Assembly (NCBI RefSeq): GCF_014898815.1
Contig: NW_026515438.1
Coordinates: 620,001 to 684,000 of the forward strand
Origin: Panonychus citri
Taxonomy: Eukaryota; Arthropoda; Arachnida; Trombidiformes; Tetranychidae
DNA length: 64,000 bases
Direction of reading: 5' to 3'
Shown here piece by piece: positions 62,075 to 64,000 of the stretch. The notes under the pieces were generated by a model. That model searched no databases and was not told where the DNA came from. It saw only the letters and a list, made by a program, of their open reading frames with translations. Positions within the stretch are counted from its first letter, which is position 1, and the number at the start of each line of letters is the position of its first letter. A program made the translations under genes and the position numbers.

Positions 62075-63590
62075 TCATGATGTATAAGAAAGATATTCAT
62101 CTTCATCGGATAGACCTCGATCAGAATAATCGTCGTTATCATAATTGTCCAGAATTTCTTCATCAGGTTCAGATTCTCGGAGCATTTCATCGGTCATTGT
62201 TGATAGAATGGCTCGAATCTTATCGACCGTCCCTTCCTTACACCAGCCATCTTTGTCGTGGCAAATATCGGGTTCACATCCATCGTTTTCATGGACCAAC
62301 TTTTGAACTTCTGGCACGTGAATTTCACAAAGTTGATAGTGACATTGGCGACATGAGGGTAGGACACCAGGTCGAAAGGTATACGAAGCAAGTAAAATTT
62401 GTTCATCTTCTATTCCTGACTTGGTTGGAGTTTCGGTTGAAGTTCCTGGTGGAGGTAAAAATATCGCTGGTTGGATCACTGAACCTTCACAATCTTGAGC
62501 TTTCTTAAAGGGCTCTCGTCTCAACAAGGGCATCGCATAATCGTAAATACTACGCTTGGGCATAATTTTATCTGAAGAATCTTTCTTGATATAAGCTTGT
62601 TTAACTCGATAATCGAGTGTTTGATAAATTTTACAGAATTTATTCTTCCTTGGGTCAAAACCATAACGAATCCATTGACATCGAAATGGACCATTCGGAT
62701 AATAAAAGGCAACACAAGGTAGTAAATACTTTAGATCATCTCGAGTACATTTTAACTTGTAAAGAAGAGCATTTCGAGACCAGATTGGTCGTTGTTGGAA
62801 TAACTTTTTCAGATCTTCAAGAACATTAATATTCGATGCATGAAGTCTTAGTTTCTCGAGCAGAACAGCATTTGGCTCAGTTGGAATCTCTTCATCCCAG
62901 TTAACTAACATTGCGAGGATCGATCTTGGTTTACGAGTTAACCCAATAATTGATTTAGCTTGATGTTCAACTGCCGTTTTATTTAAAGCATCATTTTTAT
63001 GAACAGGTTCATCTTTGTAATAATATTCAGTAGGAACATCGAAACGACTTAAAATGGTTGGTAAAACCAATAAAGGAGCATCCGGATTAAAGCTTGACAG
63101 TGATGAAAATGGTGACTCAGGAATGATATCATTATAACGAGATTTATATCTTGGCTTATTTGAATCTAAGAAAAAAAAGAGAACATTAAAAGAAAAACAA
63201 TTAGATAATTAACAAAGCAGCTTAATCCATAAATCACTCACCAAAGTTGATTCTTTCCATTGGTAAATATTGAAAATCAGCTAAAGCTTTGAATTTATAG
63301 GAAAAACTGATAAATCCAATAATCTTGGTCTCATAGATTTTCTTGACATTACCCTGATCATCAGTAATTGTTTTCTCGATACATTTAACCAATAAATTGT
63401 TGGTTGGCACTTTATCACCCAACATTGGATGACTGAATATATCAGGTCGAGGTGATAATTCAAGTCTCGATCCTTGTTTTTTGAAGGTTTCATTTAATTT
63501 TTCAGTTCCACCAATTGTTTCCATCATTCTGTCCAAATTTTTAACAATTCCAGGATATTCAATAGAAACTAATTCTTTAAATTGAGACAT
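62075..63590 (-). CDS. GTF3C5: General transcription factor 3C polypeptide 5 (TFIIIC subunit)
   Basis: TFIIIC binds the A and B boxes of tRNA genes and recruits TFIIIB; this subunit (human TFIIIC63, yeast tau95) is in the A-box-binding lobe. Two exons, 63242-63590 and 62075-63165, join in phase to give 479 residues (human ~519). The N-terminal dimerisation part opens with LVSIEYPGIVKNLDRMMETIGG and contains LELSPRPDIFSHPMLGDKVPTNNLLVKC, both typical. The C-terminal part holds the DNA-binding-domain hallmark FQQRPIWSRNALLYKL, then PCVAFYYPNGPFRCQWIRYGFDPRK and a YQTLDYRV motif, and ends in the family's Asp/Glu-rich tail (about 430-475). The ATG at 63588-63590 was chosen over upstream in-frame non-ATG triplets. 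The gene converges on ARNT. Confidence 0.93.
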
Positions 63591-64000
63591 TATAACAAAT
63601 TTACAAAACAATAGAAAAACAAATCACAATCAACCAAAGTAAAAAGTAATTAAAAATAACAAAACAAATTCAATGTTACAATTAACATTTAGAATCAAAT
63701 TCTCCCACCAGATGTCACTCTCATCGGAAAAGAATCCCGATCATGTGTTAGATCAGATAAAATATCGGATCCCCAATGTTACTCTTTTTGTTTATGTTAC
63801 AATTGTAATTGTAATTGTGTCCAAATCTTTTATGTGTCCGATTTAATAATTAAATCCTGATGATCTATTTAATTTTACTCTTAATGTTTCTCGTTAATTT
63901 ATCATCTTTATCTTCCATTAATCCAATATAATCTTCCCGCTTCACTCATCCATCATATTCCATATTTTCTAATGTATTTAAGTGACTAAATATTTTTGTT
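63591..64000. other. Upstream region of the GTF3C5-like gene
   Basis: AT-rich 5' flank up to the window edge. CCACCAGATGTCACTC at about 63705-63720 is the only GC-richer word and may belong to the promoter. No other gene is visible. Confidence 0.4.

Noticed and set aside
62023..62508. 161-codon plus frame opposite the TFIIIC gene
   Set aside because: Antisense shadow; the minus-strand frame has clear GTF3C5 motifs.

Overview
The window is nuclear DNA from a small-genome animal, most likely an arthropod and probably a trombidiform mite such as Tetranychus. That placement is inference. It rests on very AT-rich spacer DNA, mostly short GT-AG introns (about 70-125 bp in eIF2B-gamma and Arp1), close gene spacing with convergent and head-to-head pairs, and an animal gene set (Rbfox, ARNT/tango, Lines-like, centractin, TFIIIC subunit, ERCC1). 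No bacterial operons, CRISPR arrays or intact transposons were seen.

Region by region: (1) 1-9000 is a gene-poor AT-rich stretch. Its first 3.35 kb is one arm of an inverted duplication whose other arm is at about 12310-13530. (2) Between the arms lies an intronless Lines-like gene (9015-10199). (3) After arm 2 comes a low-complexity gene (13670-14434), which may be the last exon of a longer membrane protein gene. Next is an intronless RBFOX-type RNA-binding gene (15483-16352), followed by a U14 C/D-box snoRNA (16931-17022). (4) A coiled-coil protein (17273-19426, minus) is head-to-head with eIF2B-gamma (19936-21861, plus, 7 exons). (5) A tRNA-Val(UAC) (23322-23394, minus) sits just beyond the 3' end of the bona fide Rbfox gene. 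Rbfox runs on the minus strand from 50458 to 23900 in 7 coding exons, all phase 0, with a first intron of about 22.4 kb. That intron explains the gene desert at 28-50 kb. (6) An orphan single-pass membrane protein (51671-52756) is head-to-head with Rbfox. (7) A dense housekeeping cluster follows: Arp1/alpha-centractin (minus), ERCC1 (plus), ribosomal protein eL28 (minus), ARNT (plus, with an apparent one-base deletion) and a TFIIIC GTF3C5-like subunit (minus).

Functionally this is a neighbourhood rather than a pathway: translation (eIF2B-gamma, eL28, tRNA-Val, U14 for 18S rRNA processing), Pol III transcription (TFIIIC), dynactin (Arp1), DNA repair (ERCC1), and regulators (ARNT, Rbfox, Lines-like). 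The observations most worth following are the inverted duplication with patchy identity, the RBFOX-like gene without introns close to its multi-exon relative, the previously unmarked U14 gene, the giant Rbfox intron with coding-like relics inside it, and the one-base defect in ARNT. All exon coordinates were derived by hand from splice signals, reading frame and family similarity.
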